Assembly: GCF_030272615.1 (NCBI RefSeq)
Contig: NC_081407.1
Location: 101,231,897-101,295,896 of the forward strand
Length of the DNA: 64,000 bases
DNA from: Cryptomeria japonica
Lineage: Eukaryota; Streptophyta; Pinopsida; Cupressales; Cupressaceae
Reading direction: 5' to 3'
Within the stretch, counting starts at the first letter, position 1. Each line of letters begins with the position of its first letter. The notes under the pieces were generated by a model. That model saw only the letters and a list, made by a program, of their open reading frames with translations. It was not told the origin of the DNA and did not search any database. The position numbers were made by a program, and so were the translations under genes. Below are positions 1-11,319 of the stretch, piece after piece.

Positions 1-1346
1 GTCCAAGATGTCCTACCTTGACCAACTCCACAAGTTAAACTCTTCACCCAAGTCTTAGGGTCTCAGAATCACAAATAGACCTAGTAGGAATTAGGCCTCC
101 AAAACTGGTTTTCCTTAGATATCTCTAGATTTCTTCAAAGGACTCCAAAAAACCCCTTATAGATTCAAATACCCTTTTGGGACTTCTAGAAGACTCCAAG
201 GAATTAAGACTTGATCCTATTCCTACACCCCTAAACAACTCCATTTGGCACAAACCTAATAGACCTAATTAGGGCTGTTTTCCAAAGCAAAGGTCCAAAG
301 ATGGGTTCACAAAACCAATTCCAATCCTTGGATGGGTTATCCTACACACAAATACTATCTTATCAATCTCAATGACTCTCTTCACTCCTAAGGTTGTTGT
401 CTAACACAATTCACTTCGTTCTAGGCTAAATACATGGGTTTATTTAGCCTAGGGTTTGGTGGGAAAAACAACAAAACCCATACCCTACTCCTGCCCTTTT
501 GGAATATCATTATAAATTCCCTTATCTTTCCTTCCACCTAGGACCATGGAATTTGGGCAATGGAAATGCAAGTTAAGGCTCCATCTTTGCACCAACTCTC
601 AAATTGAGGGTTTTCAGAATAATTTGAAGAAAAAGACTTCTAACTTACGCTAACCTGAACCAAATTAACTTAGACCAAGTGCATATGAATCACAACTCAC
701 TCCTCTAATGATCCACTTCAAAAAGAAATTCTTACCAATCGCCTGTTGTTCGTATAGTAGAGAAAAAATTCAGAATTCTGGGCAAAATTAGGGTTTTCTT
801 ATTCAAATCCACCAAATTTCAAAATGTGAACCATCATATCCACATAGGTGACTTCTAGGAACCTTTAAAAGGTCTATCCCAATGGTTGCAACTGAATTTA
901 AAATGTTGTGACCATTGGTGTTCTAATTGCAACATCCAAGCAACTTTTGACAAGTAACAAGGTTGCCACTTTTACACATGTGACCTTCCACTTGGTCATG
1001 ACTACATGAAGGGTGTTAAAAGATATCATTGAAGACCAAAACACACTGCTAACACCTAATTCACCTTACAAAGACTTACTAGGACCACATGGTCTAATTA
1101 GGTCTCTTAGGTTTATAAGACAACATAAGAGCCTATTAGCCTTACAAAATGGGTCTAAGACATCACATGGTTGATCCAACTAGATTCAACACTTATTCCT
1201 ATTATATATCTACCTATCCCTACCCTAGAACCATTAGGGTGCCCTACACCATACTCCCAAGCTACCAAAACTCAAGTCTCTTGAGTTGGCAAATCAAAGA
1301 CCTACACCCCTATCTTCTCAATGGCCTCAACTATCATCCAAGTGGC
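1..1346 (-). repeat. 3' LTR (partial) of the Ty3/Gypsy element
   Basis: Base 1 corresponds to base 6085 of the other LTR, so about 156 bases of this LTR lie off the window. The match is visible to about position 315, where the other copy ends. I place the inner edge at about 1346 because the + strand there reads AAGTGGCA followed by TCTTCTAGGGG: a terminal CA and then a weak pyrimidine-rich stretch that would be the polypurine tract on the minus strand. That edge is inference. No coding region is supported inside. Confidence 0.75.
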
Positions 1347-1499
1347 ATCTTCTAGGGGTTGATGTTTCCATTTCACCAGGTACTCATAATATGTGTGCCT
1401 CTGGGTCTTCTTACCGATCCTCTTGTCAAGGAGACATTCTATCTCCAGCTTGGATTGTTTGGGTAGGCCTACCATCATGGCCTCATTGCTAGGTGCAGT

Positions 1500-2600
1500 T
1501 TAACCTGAATTGGCATCCTCACTAGCAAGAGACTTGTAGGCATAAATATTAGATACATTAAAGATAAATGACAAACCAATATCAGGAGGAAGATCAATCT
1601 TGTAGGCATTGTTGCCACACTTCTTAAGAATCTTAAAAGGACCTATCTTCTTCATCATGAGTTTAGTGTACTTCTCCTTAGGAAGTCTCTCCTTTTTGAG
1701 ATAAATCATCATTATATCTCCTACTTGAAACTATAGATCTCTCATCCTTTTATCTGTTGATTGTTTGTACTTACTAGTAGTCTGCTCCAATTGATTTTTA
1801 ACCTGCTAATGTATATCTCTCATTACTTTTGCAAAATCTTCAGCTTGTTCACTTGTCTTATCCAGCTCCTTGATTGATCTCAACTCTAAAACACCCCTTG
1901 GGTGTGTCCCATAAACAATTTGAAAGGGACTCAGACCAGTACTCTTGTTAACAGAGTCATTGTAAGCAAATTCTGCCTGTGGAAGTATAAAATCCCAACT
2001 CACTCCATGTGCCTTGGTAAGCCACCTCAATAGGTTGCCAAGTGATTTTCTTACAACCTCTATCTGACCGTCTAATCAAGGGTGATATGTTGAGGTGAAT
2101 GACAATTGTGTACCCAATTTCTTCCACAAATTCCTCCAAAAGTGACCAATAAACTTTGAACCCCTATCTAAGATTATGGAAAATGACAAACCATGTAGCC
2201 TTACTACCTCCTTAAAGAATATACTAGCAATGTGAGATGCATCATGAGTAGTTTTACAAGGAAGGAAATGGGTTATCTTAGGGAACCTATCCACCACAAC
2301 ATAAATGCTATCACAACCTTGGTTAGTCTTAGGAAGTCCTAAGACAAAATCCATGCTCACTGAATCCCATGGTTTATTGGGAATGGGTAAAGGGGTGTAC
2401 AATCCTACATTTGAACTAGTCCCCTTAGCTTTTTGACACACAAAACACCCTTCCACTTTCTCACATCTGTCTACAACTTGGGCCAAAAATACAATCTCCT
2501 AACTAGGTCAAGAGTCTTGTGAATCCCAAAATGGTCGGCTAGGCTTCCACAGTGTTTTTCCTTTATAATATTCTCCCTCGTGGATCCCTTAGGGACACAA
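1500..2600 (-). pseudogene. Integrase region of Ty3/Gypsy pol (broken)
   Basis: Read on the minus strand. The N-terminal zinc-binding region is visible: DHFGIHKT supplies the two histidines at about 2530-2545, and CEKVEGCFVC the two cysteines. The catalytic core follows: MDFVLGLP (first Asp), LDRGSKF (second Asp; the family usually has SDRD), and DGQIEVV (the Glu, about 2060) in a different frame after a shift near 2075. AEFAYNDSVNKSTGLSPFQIVYG-type sequence (1820-1960) and the C-terminal GPFKILKKCGNNAYKIDLP segment (1500-1640) complete the typical order. I see no chromodomain. Frameshifts at about 2075 and 1800 inactivate it. Confidence 0.88.
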
Positions 2601-2949
2601 AGTTGACTAACTTTGAATAGAAAATCATCTTGTATGATAAACTCAGAAAATTCAGCGTGCTACCTTTCCCCCAGCTTTTTGCAAACCTGATAGGCTTCTC
2701 TGAAACTTCATCATAATGGTACATTTATTTCATGGCATTGACTCCAATTCTCTCCATTTGAATCTCCCTCACTATCAATTTTCTCCTGCTAAGGGCATCA
2801 TCCACCTTGTTGGACACCCCTTTCTTTTGTTTAATTGTAAAGGTGAGTTCTTGAAGGTACTCAATCCACTTCATGTGCTTATGGTTCAACTTCTCCTACC
2901 GGTTCAAAAAACTCAGAGCATGATTGTCAGTGTAGACTACAAATTCTTT

Positions 2950-3953
2950 GGGTAACAAGTAGTGTCTCCATTTCCTTAGAGACTAAACCATGGCATGCAA
3001 TTCCAATTCATAGGTTGAATACTTTTTTTTGGCCTCATTTAGCTTTTCACTAAAAAAGGCAACTGGTCTGCCTTCCTGACTTAAGACACCCCCTGTTGCC
3101 TTGTTACTTGCATCACACTCAATGGTGAAGACTTTGTGAAAATCAGGAAACACTAAGATAGTTTGGTCTACCACTCTCTTTTTCAAATACTCAAAGGAGT
3201 TATCTACTTCACTAGTCCAAGCAAACTAACACTTCCTACCCCCTTTTATAGTATCTATCATGGGTGTGCATATACCACTAAATTTTTTAATAAACATCCT
3301 ATAAAAACTTGCAAGACCATGGAAGCTCTTTACCTCACTTGCATTCTTAGGTGTTGGCCAATTGAGGATGGCATCTACCTTAGAGGGGTCCATCTTTAGC
3401 CTATCCTTGGAGATCACAAAACCAAGGAATATCAACTCTTCCTGCAAGAAAACACAATTTTCCAAATTTATCTTCAACTGCACTTCATGCAACCTTTTCA
3501 AGACCAAATCAAGATGCATTAAATGTTCACCCCCATCCTTACTAAAAACCAAGATATCATCTAAATAAGGTACCACAAAATGATTGATGAAAGGTTTGAG
3601 AACTTCATTAATGAGTCTAATGAATGTGCTAGGGGAATTATAAAAACCAAATGGCATGACCAACCACTCATAAAGACCTTCATTGGTTTTAAATGTATTT
3701 TTCCACTCAGCTCCCCTCTTATTCTGATTTGGTGATACCCACTCTTCAAATCCACCTTAGAATAGTACTTGGATCCTCCTAGATAGTCCATCAAATCCTC
3801 TATCTGGGGCATAGGAAACTTATACCTTATAGTGATCTTGTTTATTTTCCTAGAGTCGGTGCATAACCTCCATGTACCTTCCTTATTTGGGGCTAAGACT
3901 ATGGGGACAACACAAGGACTTATACTCTTCCTTATGAATCCTTTGTCCAACAA
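2950..3953 (-). pseudogene. Reverse transcriptase and RNase H of Ty3/Gypsy pol (broken)
   Basis: The RT fingers are at 3953-3720, with [20 protein letters not shown] and [16 protein letters not shown], the latter holding the first catalytic Asp. The palm is at 3663-3400, with [13 protein letters not shown] and the YLDD catalytic box. The thumb/connection is at about 3400-3230 (LGFVISKDRLKMDPSKV; SFHGLASFYRMFIKKFS). RNase H begins at about 3140 with FTIECDASNKATGGVLSQ and continues with PVAFFSEKLNEAKKKYSTYE. The RT frame changes between 3660 and 3720 and again before RNase H, so this is not a working polyprotein. It would copy element RNA into DNA in virus-like particles. Confidence 0.9.
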
Positions 3954-4640
3954 TTATTGGACTTGTCTTGCAACCTCCTCATTTTTCTCTGGGGTCATCT
4001 TGTAGATAGCGTTGTTGGGCAATGTGGACCCAGGAATGAGGTCAATATAGTGGCTAACATCCCTGTGAGGTGGCAATGTATCTGGTGTACTTCCTGCAGC
4101 TATACCCTGGTACTTGCTCAACAATTCTTGTACCTCCTTGGGACCTACACTCCTTTCCTTTACCTTGTCTATTGGCTTCTCCTTCATCACTGCTTTAGGC
4201 TTCACTACATTTGCAAAGCATGGAGCATTCTCCTCCTTGAGGGTCTTCATAAGCTCCTTCTCATTCACTAACATGACACAGGCTACCAAACGTTTGTCTT
4301 TGTTGTCATCATGGAGTGGAGTCATGGTGTAGCTCACACCATCTTTAGTCACAGTGTAGATGTTATTTTTTTGATCATGTTGGGAATTTAAATCATATTT
4401 CCAAGGTCTCCCTAAGAGAAAATGGCAAGCATCCATCTTTGCTACATCACACAATACTTTATCTTTGTATTCCCTAATCGGAAACTCCACCCACACTTGT
4501 TCACTAATGAGTTCTTGTTGCTCCTTGTTCAACCAAAAGACCTTGTAGGGGTAAGGATGAGGGATGTTTTATAATCCAAGTTTACTCACAATTTCTATTG
4601 AGGAAACATTGTCAGTTGACCCTGAATCAACAATTACCTT
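3954..4640 (-). pseudogene. Protease/linker region of Ty3/Gypsy pol
   Basis: The reading frame at 4532-3954 carries KMDACHFLLGRPWKYDL, the ...LLGRPW... segment that follows the aspartic protease in plant Gypsy polyproteins, then a charged linker and SHYIDLIPGSTLPNNAIYKM, which normally sits just before RT. Upstream, at about 4610-4570 on the minus strand, is sequence encoding a DSGSTDN-like motif (from GTTGATTCAGGGTCAACTGA), the likely protease active site. Frame changes separate it from gag. Confidence 0.7.
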
Positions 4641-5890
4641 ACACACTTTTCCACCTACCTTGCAGGTTGTTTAAACAATGTTCTCCTTTGTGGTTGGTAC
4701 ATTTAAAAGGGTTCTATTGAGCATGACACATTCTCCTTGTTCAGGATCTACAGGTCTTGAGGGTGAGTTCATACTTTGTGTGTCCTCCTCTTGTGCCAAA
4801 TGAATTCTTCTTTCTCCCCCTCAACTATTGGATCCTTGCTTCTCAGGGCATCTAAATGATTGATGACCAATTTGATTGCATGAAAAGCATCGACTTGTAA
4901 AAACATTGGATCCCCTTCCTCCAAATCTACCTCTGTTATTAGGTATCCTTCCCCTAAAATTACCTCAGTGGCTTGAATCCCCTACATTCTCCTGATTGCT
5001 TGACTCCCCTTATGGTTTAGGAGATGTTCCTCTTCCACCAAATCTGCCTCTTCCTCTGAAATTTCCTCCTCCACTTTTGTTTTGCTATTCTCCTCTCCTC
5101 TTCAATTTCTCCTCAATTCTTAGTGCCACCTGATAACATTTGTGTATTGTCTCTGGGTTAAAGAGACTGATCTTATCTTAGATGTTGTATTTAAGACCAT
5201 TTAGATACCTTGCCAACTTTTGTTTCTCTGATTCAAGTACTCTTTCTCTAAGGGTTAATTTATGAAATTCCTTTGTATAGGTACTCACATCCAAGTCTTT
5301 TTGTCTTAAGTTCTACAACTTCCTATGCATCATCACCTCAAATTCCCCAGGCACAAATTGCCTCTTGATCTCTACACTCATCCTCTTCCATGAGGATATA
5401 GGGTTCTTCCCTTCTTCCACTCTCTCATTTTGTAGGAAGTTTCACTAGCTTAATACAGGACCCTTCATTCTAGACTTAGTAGTCCTCACCTTCTGGTTTT
5501 CTGGAACCTCATTGCATTCAAAATGGCTTTCTAGGGCTTCTAACCATTCCACAACCTCTTAAGGGTTCATTTTACAAGTGAACTCAGGCAAGTTGGACTT
5601 ATTATTCTTATTCCCTACCTTTTCAAGGGCTTCAATGAATGTTCTTTGGTCTACAAGTATCCTTTCTCTTTCATGCTGAGGGTCTTCTCCTCCATGCCCC
5701 TCTTCATCATCATCATCAGGGTCTACTTTATTCCTTCTTTATACCTTACCTTTCAATCGTTCTAGTTCTCTTTTCATGGCCCTATTCTCGGCCAACTGTT
5801 CTTTTACAATCCTAGCCAATTCCACATTAGTCATTCTTTGTGGATGTCCATTATTGTCACCATCTCCTTCTAAGATCTTTCCCAAACTCA
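4640..5890 (-). pseudogene. gag region with CCHC zinc knuckle
   Basis: No long open frame survives. A perfect retroviral-type zinc knuckle is encoded at 4889-4848 on the minus strand: CFSCNQIGHQSFRC (C-X2-C-X4-H-X4-C). The preceding region (about 4900-5100) encodes Arg/Gly-rich sequence, and further upstream (5100-5600) is capsid-like sequence with many breaks. It lies directly after the primer-binding site, as gag should. The protein would package element RNA. Confidence 0.72.
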
Positions 5891-5910
5891 ATTCTCTTTA
5901 TATTCTTCTA

Positions 5911-5923
5911 GGCTTTGATACCA
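5911..5923 (-). other. Primer-binding site, initiator-Met tRNA type
   Basis: The minus strand reads TGGTATCAAAGCC, one base different from the usual plant Gypsy/Copia site TGGTATCAGAGCC. It lies five bases inside the end of the 5' LTR (+ strand LTR edge TGCAGAGTG at 5929). Confidence 0.85.
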
Positions 5924-5928
5924 CCTAA

Positions 5929-6392
5929 TGCAGAGTGAGCAACTAGAAGGTCTGGTGCAACCCAAGTCAAAGGATGTTGTCGGCAAGAACCTAAGTCTTT
6001 CTTCAACCCTCCACTTGGCTTTACAAGCCAAGCACCAATCCGATCCCCTCAACCTTGTCCAAAGAGTGGAAAGTGGTACTCTAGGTCCAAGATGTCCTAT
6101 CTTGACCAAGTCCACAAGTTAGACTCTTCATCCTGGTCTTAGGGTCTCAGAATCACAAATAGACTTAGTAGGAATTAGGCCTCCAAAACTAGTTTTCCTT
6201 AGATATCTCTAGATTTCTTCAAAGGACTCTACAAACCCCTTATAGATTCAAACACCCTTTTGGGACTTCTAGAAGACTCCAAGGAATTAAGACTTGATCA
6301 TATTCCTGCGCCCCTAAACAACTCTGTTTGGAACAGACCTAATAGGCCTAATTGGGGTTGTTTTCCAAAGCAAAGGACCAAAGATGAGTTCA
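5929..6392 (-). repeat. 5' LTR, truncated, of the Ty3/Gypsy element
   Basis: It begins (in + coordinates) with TG at 5929, next to the primer-binding site. From 6085 it matches the start of the window nearly base for base. The match ends at about 6392, where the sequence changes to TTAGG-rich repeat. The missing part is U3, which carries the element's promoter, so this copy has probably lost transcription from its own LTR. Confidence 0.85.
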
Positions 6393-6836
6393 TGTTTAGG
6401 CTAAGGGTTTAAGGTTGTCATTTAGATTTCACCTAGGGTTACTGTTTGCATCATGATTAGGGTTAGGATTATAATTATGGTTTAGGGATAATGTTAGGAT
6501 TTACATCATGGTTAGTTTTATAGTTTAGGATTATGGTTAGGTCTATAGTTAAGATCATCTTGTTTGGAGTTAAGGTTAAGATTACGGTTAGGATTTACAT
6601 CATGGTTATATTTATGGCTTAGGATTATGGTTAGGGATATAGTTTAGATCATCTTATTTGGAGTTGAGGTTAAGATTATGGTGAGGATTAGGATTTGGGG
6701 TAATCGTTAAGATTATGGATATGGTTTGGGTTTATACCATGATTAGGGTTAGGGTTAGGGTTAAGGTTTAGCATTAGACTTATGATTAGGTTTATGTTTA
6801 AAATTAGGGTTATGGTTAGTGTTAAGATTATGGTTC
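6393..6836 (+). repeat. Degenerate telomere-like (TTAGGG/TTTAGGG-like) interstitial repeat
   Basis: Many variants of TTAGGGTTATGGTTAGGATT occur with no fixed short period. The best stretch is TTAGGGTTAGGGTTAGGGTT at about 6745-6765. The array continues after the LINE insertion (8154-8230). It is an internal degenerate array, not a chromosome end. Confidence 0.75.
6824..6836. repeat. Left target-site duplication of the truncated LINE
   Basis: AAGATTATGGTTC occurs here and again at 8154-8166, directly after the LINE poly-A. The word belongs to the telomere-like array that was the target. Confidence 0.88.
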
Positions 6837-8153
6837 CCCTCTTCCAGATAATATATGGGATTTGTTCCAGTCAAGGCCAATCTTATACTCATCCTCTTTT
6901 TTTGCATCTATTTGGAAAGTGATCCCATCCATAGTAGTATGGTCACTTTGGTGGGATAGAAATAAGTGTATTTTTAGAAAGCAAACATCTCCTCTTTTTG
7001 AAGTTTTCAATTATATTGAAAAATCAGTATCATAACCGGTTAATGCTCAAGTTTCAAATCAATTCAATTCAAATAGGGAATTTACTTCTTGGGATGGTCA
7101 AGTTATTAACTGCTGGAAGGGCATCTCTATTCTTGTATCACCTTGTCTTTCGAGAGTGAGAACTAGTAAAATTGATAGAAATAAAGTGAAATGGTGTCCT
7201 CCGGACTCAATGCATTTCAAACTAAATTTTGATGGCTCCTCCAAAGGGAACCCAAGTGATGCAGGGATAGGAGTATGTATAAGGGATCACATAGGATGTG
7301 TTTTAGCTTTGAAAGCTGCTTTTATTCCTCCATGTACTAACAAATTTGCAGAGGCATATGCTTTACTTGAAGGTATTCTACCAATAAAAAAATGAACATC
7401 TCATAAATACACATTGAAGGTGATTCAGTTATTATTATCAACGCTTGCATAAAGAGAAATATTGATAATTGGCAGATAAGATATTTACTTGAACAAGCAT
7501 GGACACCAATTGAACATTTACAAACTTCACCATTTCACATGTGTATAGAGAAGGGAACCGGGTTGCAGACCATTTGGCAAATATGGGAAGTTCCAAGGAG
7601 GAACTTAATATGATGGGTCCGAATTGTGATTTTGATTCTTATCCAATTCTTAAGGCAATTTTTTTGGAGGATATGGGTACAGGATAATATTACATATAGC
7701 TATATAGTGGTCTTTTTCATAATGATATAAATTGGTATGTGTGATATTATAAGTGCAGGGTCCTGTGGTTTTGTTGCATCTATATATTGTGAAGGGATAT
7801 CGATTTGAGAAGTGTGTTGGAAGGTAAGTTGGATAAATTCATAAGTGAGACAGTTTGTGGACTGCTATGTAAATGTGCATAGCCCTCGTGATGTTTTGGT
7901 TTAGACTGCATCTTGTTCAATACATTCCAGAAAACATTCAATAGTGGGGGATGTTTTATGACACTCGGTATTCTGGACACTATAAGATATTGTATTTTTT
8001 GGCATATTTGAGACTTACATCTCACAACCTTTCTATGTATTGTAGAGCAAGGATTGTAGTTTTTCTTACTGGTTATTTTCTCTGGGAGCTCTTTGAATCA
8101 GCTTTATATAATAAAATATATTAAGTGGCACCACCACCTTGTGTTAAAAAAAA
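6837..8153 (+). mobile_element. 5'-truncated LINE carrying the C-terminal RNase H domain
   Basis: This is the 3' end of a plant LINE (non-LTR retrotransposon). It opens within the region after RT, encoding FASIWKVIPSIVVWSLWWDRN, a segment typical between the zf-RVT domain and RNase H. RNase H follows at about 7190-7670: FKLNFDGSSKGNPSDAG (first Asp), KFAEAYALLEG (Glu), HIEGDSVIIIN (Asp) and NRVADHLANMG (last Asp). At least two frameshifts break it (about 7395 and 7540). A 3' UTR of about 460 bp ends in AAGTGGCACCACCACCTT and a poly-A run (8145-8154). Perfect 13-bp target duplications flank it, so insertion by target-primed reverse transcription with 5' truncation is well supported. Confidence 0.92.
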
Positions 8154-8230
8154 AAGATTATGGTTCAAGAAATGTTACAATTCAATTAGGTTGATGATTA
8201 GGGTTCAAGTTTGATTTGGTTGGATTTGGT
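8154..8230 (+). repeat. Right TSD and continuation of the telomere-like repeat
   Basis: It starts with the 13-bp TSD (8154-8166) and continues with GATTAGGGTTCAAG-type words, so the array on both sides of the LINE was once continuous. Confidence 0.7.
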
Positions 8231-9180
8231 AGTTTATTGAAAAGGAGAAAATAGGTCAAATACTTCTTTTAAAAAAAATAGATGTATTTTGAGCATAAAT
8301 TCTACATGTTTAAAGTTATTTTCAAATTAAAAACTTATTATTTTGTTAGAAAAAATATTTATTTTTGTTAATTTTCATAATTATAGAATAATTAGTAACA
8401 TTTAATAAAAAGTTAAATAATAATTAAAACATATATTGAAAATTATATTATATTTTTTCATTCTTTTAATTTTCTATATTTTTAAGAATTTTAAATCAAA
8501 ATTTATATAAAACTATTTTAATGGAACTAATTTAAAAAAACTTAATACAAATAAATTTTAAAACTCAACTTAGAGATAAATAAGATATAAATATTTGTGT
8601 TTGAATCTTACTTTGACTTTTGAATTTAGAAACATTGAACATTCTTTTTTATCTTTCCAAACTGAAAATAAAAAACTATATATTATTTTGCAAGTATTTG
8701 TGTATGCATGTAATTTTGACTTTTTTAAATTTATGTTTAAAATTTAGAAACATAGAAATTATTTGTCATCTATCTAAATTGAAAATTAGAATTGTTTCCT
8801 TAGAAAAAATAATTTATATGATAAATTAGAAATTACTTTTCATAATAAATATTTTTTATATATTTAAAGTTATATATTATTTTGGAAGTGTTTATATACT
8901 AATTTTACTTTAATTTTTTTAATTTAGACACTTTAAAATTTAGAAACATAAAAAATTCTTTTTGATCTTTCTAATTGAAAATAAAAATTTATATATTATT
9001 TTACAACTATTTGTGTATGCATGGAACTTTGATTTTTAGAGTTTAAGTTTAAAATTTAGAAATATTAAAATTCTTTTTCATCTTTCTAAATTGAAAATTA
9101 AGATTTTTCCTTTTTTTTAAAATCTAAACTTTCCTTTATTATTTTCATTTTACTTCAAAATTTTGTCAACTAATAAACAC
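8231..9180. repeat. AT-rich spacer with a duplicated ~313-bp unit
   Basis: Words like TTTAGAAACATTGAACATTC followed by TATCTTTC.AA.TGAAAAT recur with starts at 8625, 8743, 8939 and 9055. The spacings (118, 196, 116) show two ~313-bp units, each with an internal ~117-bp half repeat. No coding sequence is supported. Confidence 0.6.
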
Positions 9181-9779
9181 ATCATATCATATCTTTCTAA
9201 CTGCACCTCCAATTCCATTATTGTGAGAAACATGCCAAACTTTGTAATCAAACAATGGAAAACACACCAAACTGTATTATGAGATTTTTCCTCTTTTAAA
9301 ATTCAAACCTAACTTCCTATACCGTACTTACTCAATATTTGCATTGCAAAATCAAACATCACTAAACATAAATTTTTGATACTCTTCACCAAAAACTATT
9401 ACACTTCCATTCAAATTGAAATTTATTTACCGCTTTGAATTAGTGAAATCAAAAATATTTTAAACTTCCATACATTTGATATCATTTGATATTCTCCACT
9501 TTCTAATGCATTTATAGCTGTCAAATGATATTCTCCACTTCACATGCATTTGTAACTTCTAACAAAACGTTTCTTCAAAGGACAAATCTACAAAGCTATA
9601 ACCCAGCTCCAGAGATTCCTCCATTGATCTAAAGAGTTATGCAATGGTGGAAGTTTTATTGAGAGGAGATAGTCTTGTATATTATTTGATCAACAATTGG
9701 TGCAGATTTTGATATTCCAATTGTCACAAAGAATTTAATGTTCTTTTTCAATTGGTTAAAAAAGGGGAAACACTATTTG
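9181..9779. other. Intergenic, nothing recognised
   Basis: AT-rich unique sequence. I found no open frame with recognisable content and no clear repeat. Confidence 0.5.
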
Positions 9780-11002
9780 ATGGTTCAAAAAACAATTGCA
9801 CATGTTGATCATCAAACTTTCCAACATTTTGAAAAGACAAACTGAGTTGCAGCAAGCAAGTCAATAAAAATAAATGGTTTTCTATAAATAGAATTGATAA
9901 TTTTCCACTACGCTTACCCTGTCCTGAGAATATTTTTAACGTGTGAATGATTATTGCAGTGGAATGAATCTGTACATTAGACATGCTAAACTTTGAATGC
10001 TATAATAAATGCTTTGAAACTAAATCTTACTTTTGTTACAATTGCCTGGATTTATTTTCCCTCTTCCACAGTTGCAACACCAACGCATGCTCCAAGAACA
10101 CTTAAAAATATAAACCGATTAGGTTTAACATTGCCTCTTTGCATTTGTACAAGCACTTTCGATGCTTTAGAATTATACTCATGTCGACCATAGCCTGTAA
10201 TGAAGATGCTTGTGAAGCCATTGTTGAATGAAAGAAGCTATATTACACAATTTGCTAGCAATTTATGCAAGCATCTTCCTTTTCAATCTACGAGGAATGT
10301 TAAATTGTTGTTGTAGAGAAGAATGCTTCAAAGATTCATGATATGCTACATTAATATAAACCTTTAACCAAGTCTACTTTGAGATACCTAACAAAACTAC
10401 ATTAAGAACCATCACTTCAAAATAAATCATTTTGATAATATGTTAGAAATGCTCTCTCATGGAAAATAAAGAGACAAAATACAGAGCATTGAAAAGAACC
10501 CTTAATCTATAATATTATTTTTGAAAGGATGCATGTTTCATACAATTGTTTTGATTAGCATAAAAAATAATACATATTCTGAATCAATGCACAATGTTTG
10601 AATAAAGCTTCAAAGATGACTTACTTTTGATTGATAGCTTCACAAAAATCGATCTAGGTAATGTTGCAACCGATCTTAATAAATCTAAAAATATAATTGA
10701 GAGAAGACGTGAGGACAACTCATACCATTTGAGGGCCACTTGTTTTGCCTGTAAAATCTGTTTTTCTGGTCGCCACTCATTTCTGGAAATTCAGGACAAA
10801 TATAGAAGCTTTCCTTCCAATCCCCTGCGCAAATCAAAATTAAAACTAATGTAATTGAGTTTACACATTGTCTAGAGAGAATTTTCCAAAACCTAAAAGG
10901 AAATTTCTGACCTTGTGACGTCACAGATGGGTTAAGCGCTTCAGCCTGATACAGAGTATAACGTCAATGACTTTCATTCAACACAAGTTTCATCTTCTCT
11001 TC
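9780..11002 (-). pseudogene. 2-oxoglutarate/Fe(II) dioxygenase-like pseudogene (exon remnants)
   Basis: Two minus-strand exons join in phase. Exon a is 11002-10912: it follows an AG acceptor, encodes EEKMKLVLNESH, then an in-frame TGA, then RYTLYQAEALNPSVTSQ, and ends at CAAG/GT. Exon b is 10824-10726: it follows GCGCAG, encodes GDWKESFYICPEFP and NRFYRQNKWPS, and ends at a GT donor. The order 'EEKM...pLyaE.ldP..GDwKEsfyig...NqWPs' is what I know from the N-terminal half of plant isopenicillin-N-synthase-like dioxygenases. A possible third remnant (SFQNVGKFDDQHVQL) lies at about 9785-9880. I do not see the catalytic HxD...H...RxS region. The TGA and missing exons make it a pseudogene. The PPR fragment lies between the exons, so the locus is disturbed. 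Confidence 0.5.
10018..10195 (-). pseudogene. Pentatricopeptide repeat (PPR) fragment
   Basis: The minus strand encodes GYGRHEYNSKASKVLVQM, then NVKPNRFIFLSVLGAC and GVATVEEGK, followed by a TAA and IQAIVTK. This is a clear PPR of the plant type: helix A/B spacing, KPN..TF.SVL.AC, VEEGK.IHA. PPR proteins bind organelle RNA. Only about 1.5 repeats are present, with no start and no flanking repeats, so it is a relic. The + strand open frame at the same place is a shadow. Confidence 0.72.
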
Positions 11003-11319
11003 CTGTCAAAGCACAGAGAAATACCGACTTAGTTCGAATACTTGATCAAACAACTTTGTTCGACTCCATGATTGATCAAATAAAAGAATCTGCAGTCGAT
11101 GCAGGCCTGAATTTCAATTAATTCATGATTACACAGACAAATTTTGCTTCAAACCCCTAAAATTAAAGCGGATGCAATCCTAACATGATTTTTTTTTTAA
11201 ATAAAATAAAATCTCGTGAAGATTTAAGCGTACCTCACCAATGTGTACTGCAATTGCTTGTCAATGGGGATTTGAAATAAATCAAGCTATAACATTCTCC
11301 TCTTAAAATATATTTTAAA
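11003..11319. other. Intergenic, nothing recognised
   Basis: AT-rich sequence upstream of the second LINE-like fragment. I see no gene or repeat. Confidence 0.45.

Larger units (their letters stand above)
1..6392 (-). mobile_element. Ty3/Gypsy LTR retrotransposon, degenerate, minus strand
   Basis: The element runs right to left: truncated 5' LTR (5929-6392), primer-binding site (5911-5923), gag, protease/linker, reverse transcriptase, RNase H, integrase, then a 3' LTR (1 to about 1346) that continues off the left edge. Positions 1-310 match 6085-6392 closely in the same orientation, which identifies the LTR pair. The domain order gag-RT-RH-IN is that of Ty3/Gypsy. Frames are broken at several points, so the copy is not autonomous. 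The right LTR stops abruptly at about 6392, where telomere-like repeat begins, so about 1 kb of U3 is missing there. Confidence 0.93.

Noticed and set aside
6393-6836. A true telomere
   Set aside because: The repeat is degenerate, internal, and flanked on both sides by other elements; it is an interstitial telomere-like array.
9993-10193. 66-codon plus-strand open frame
   Set aside because: It is the shadow of the PPR fragment on the minus strand.
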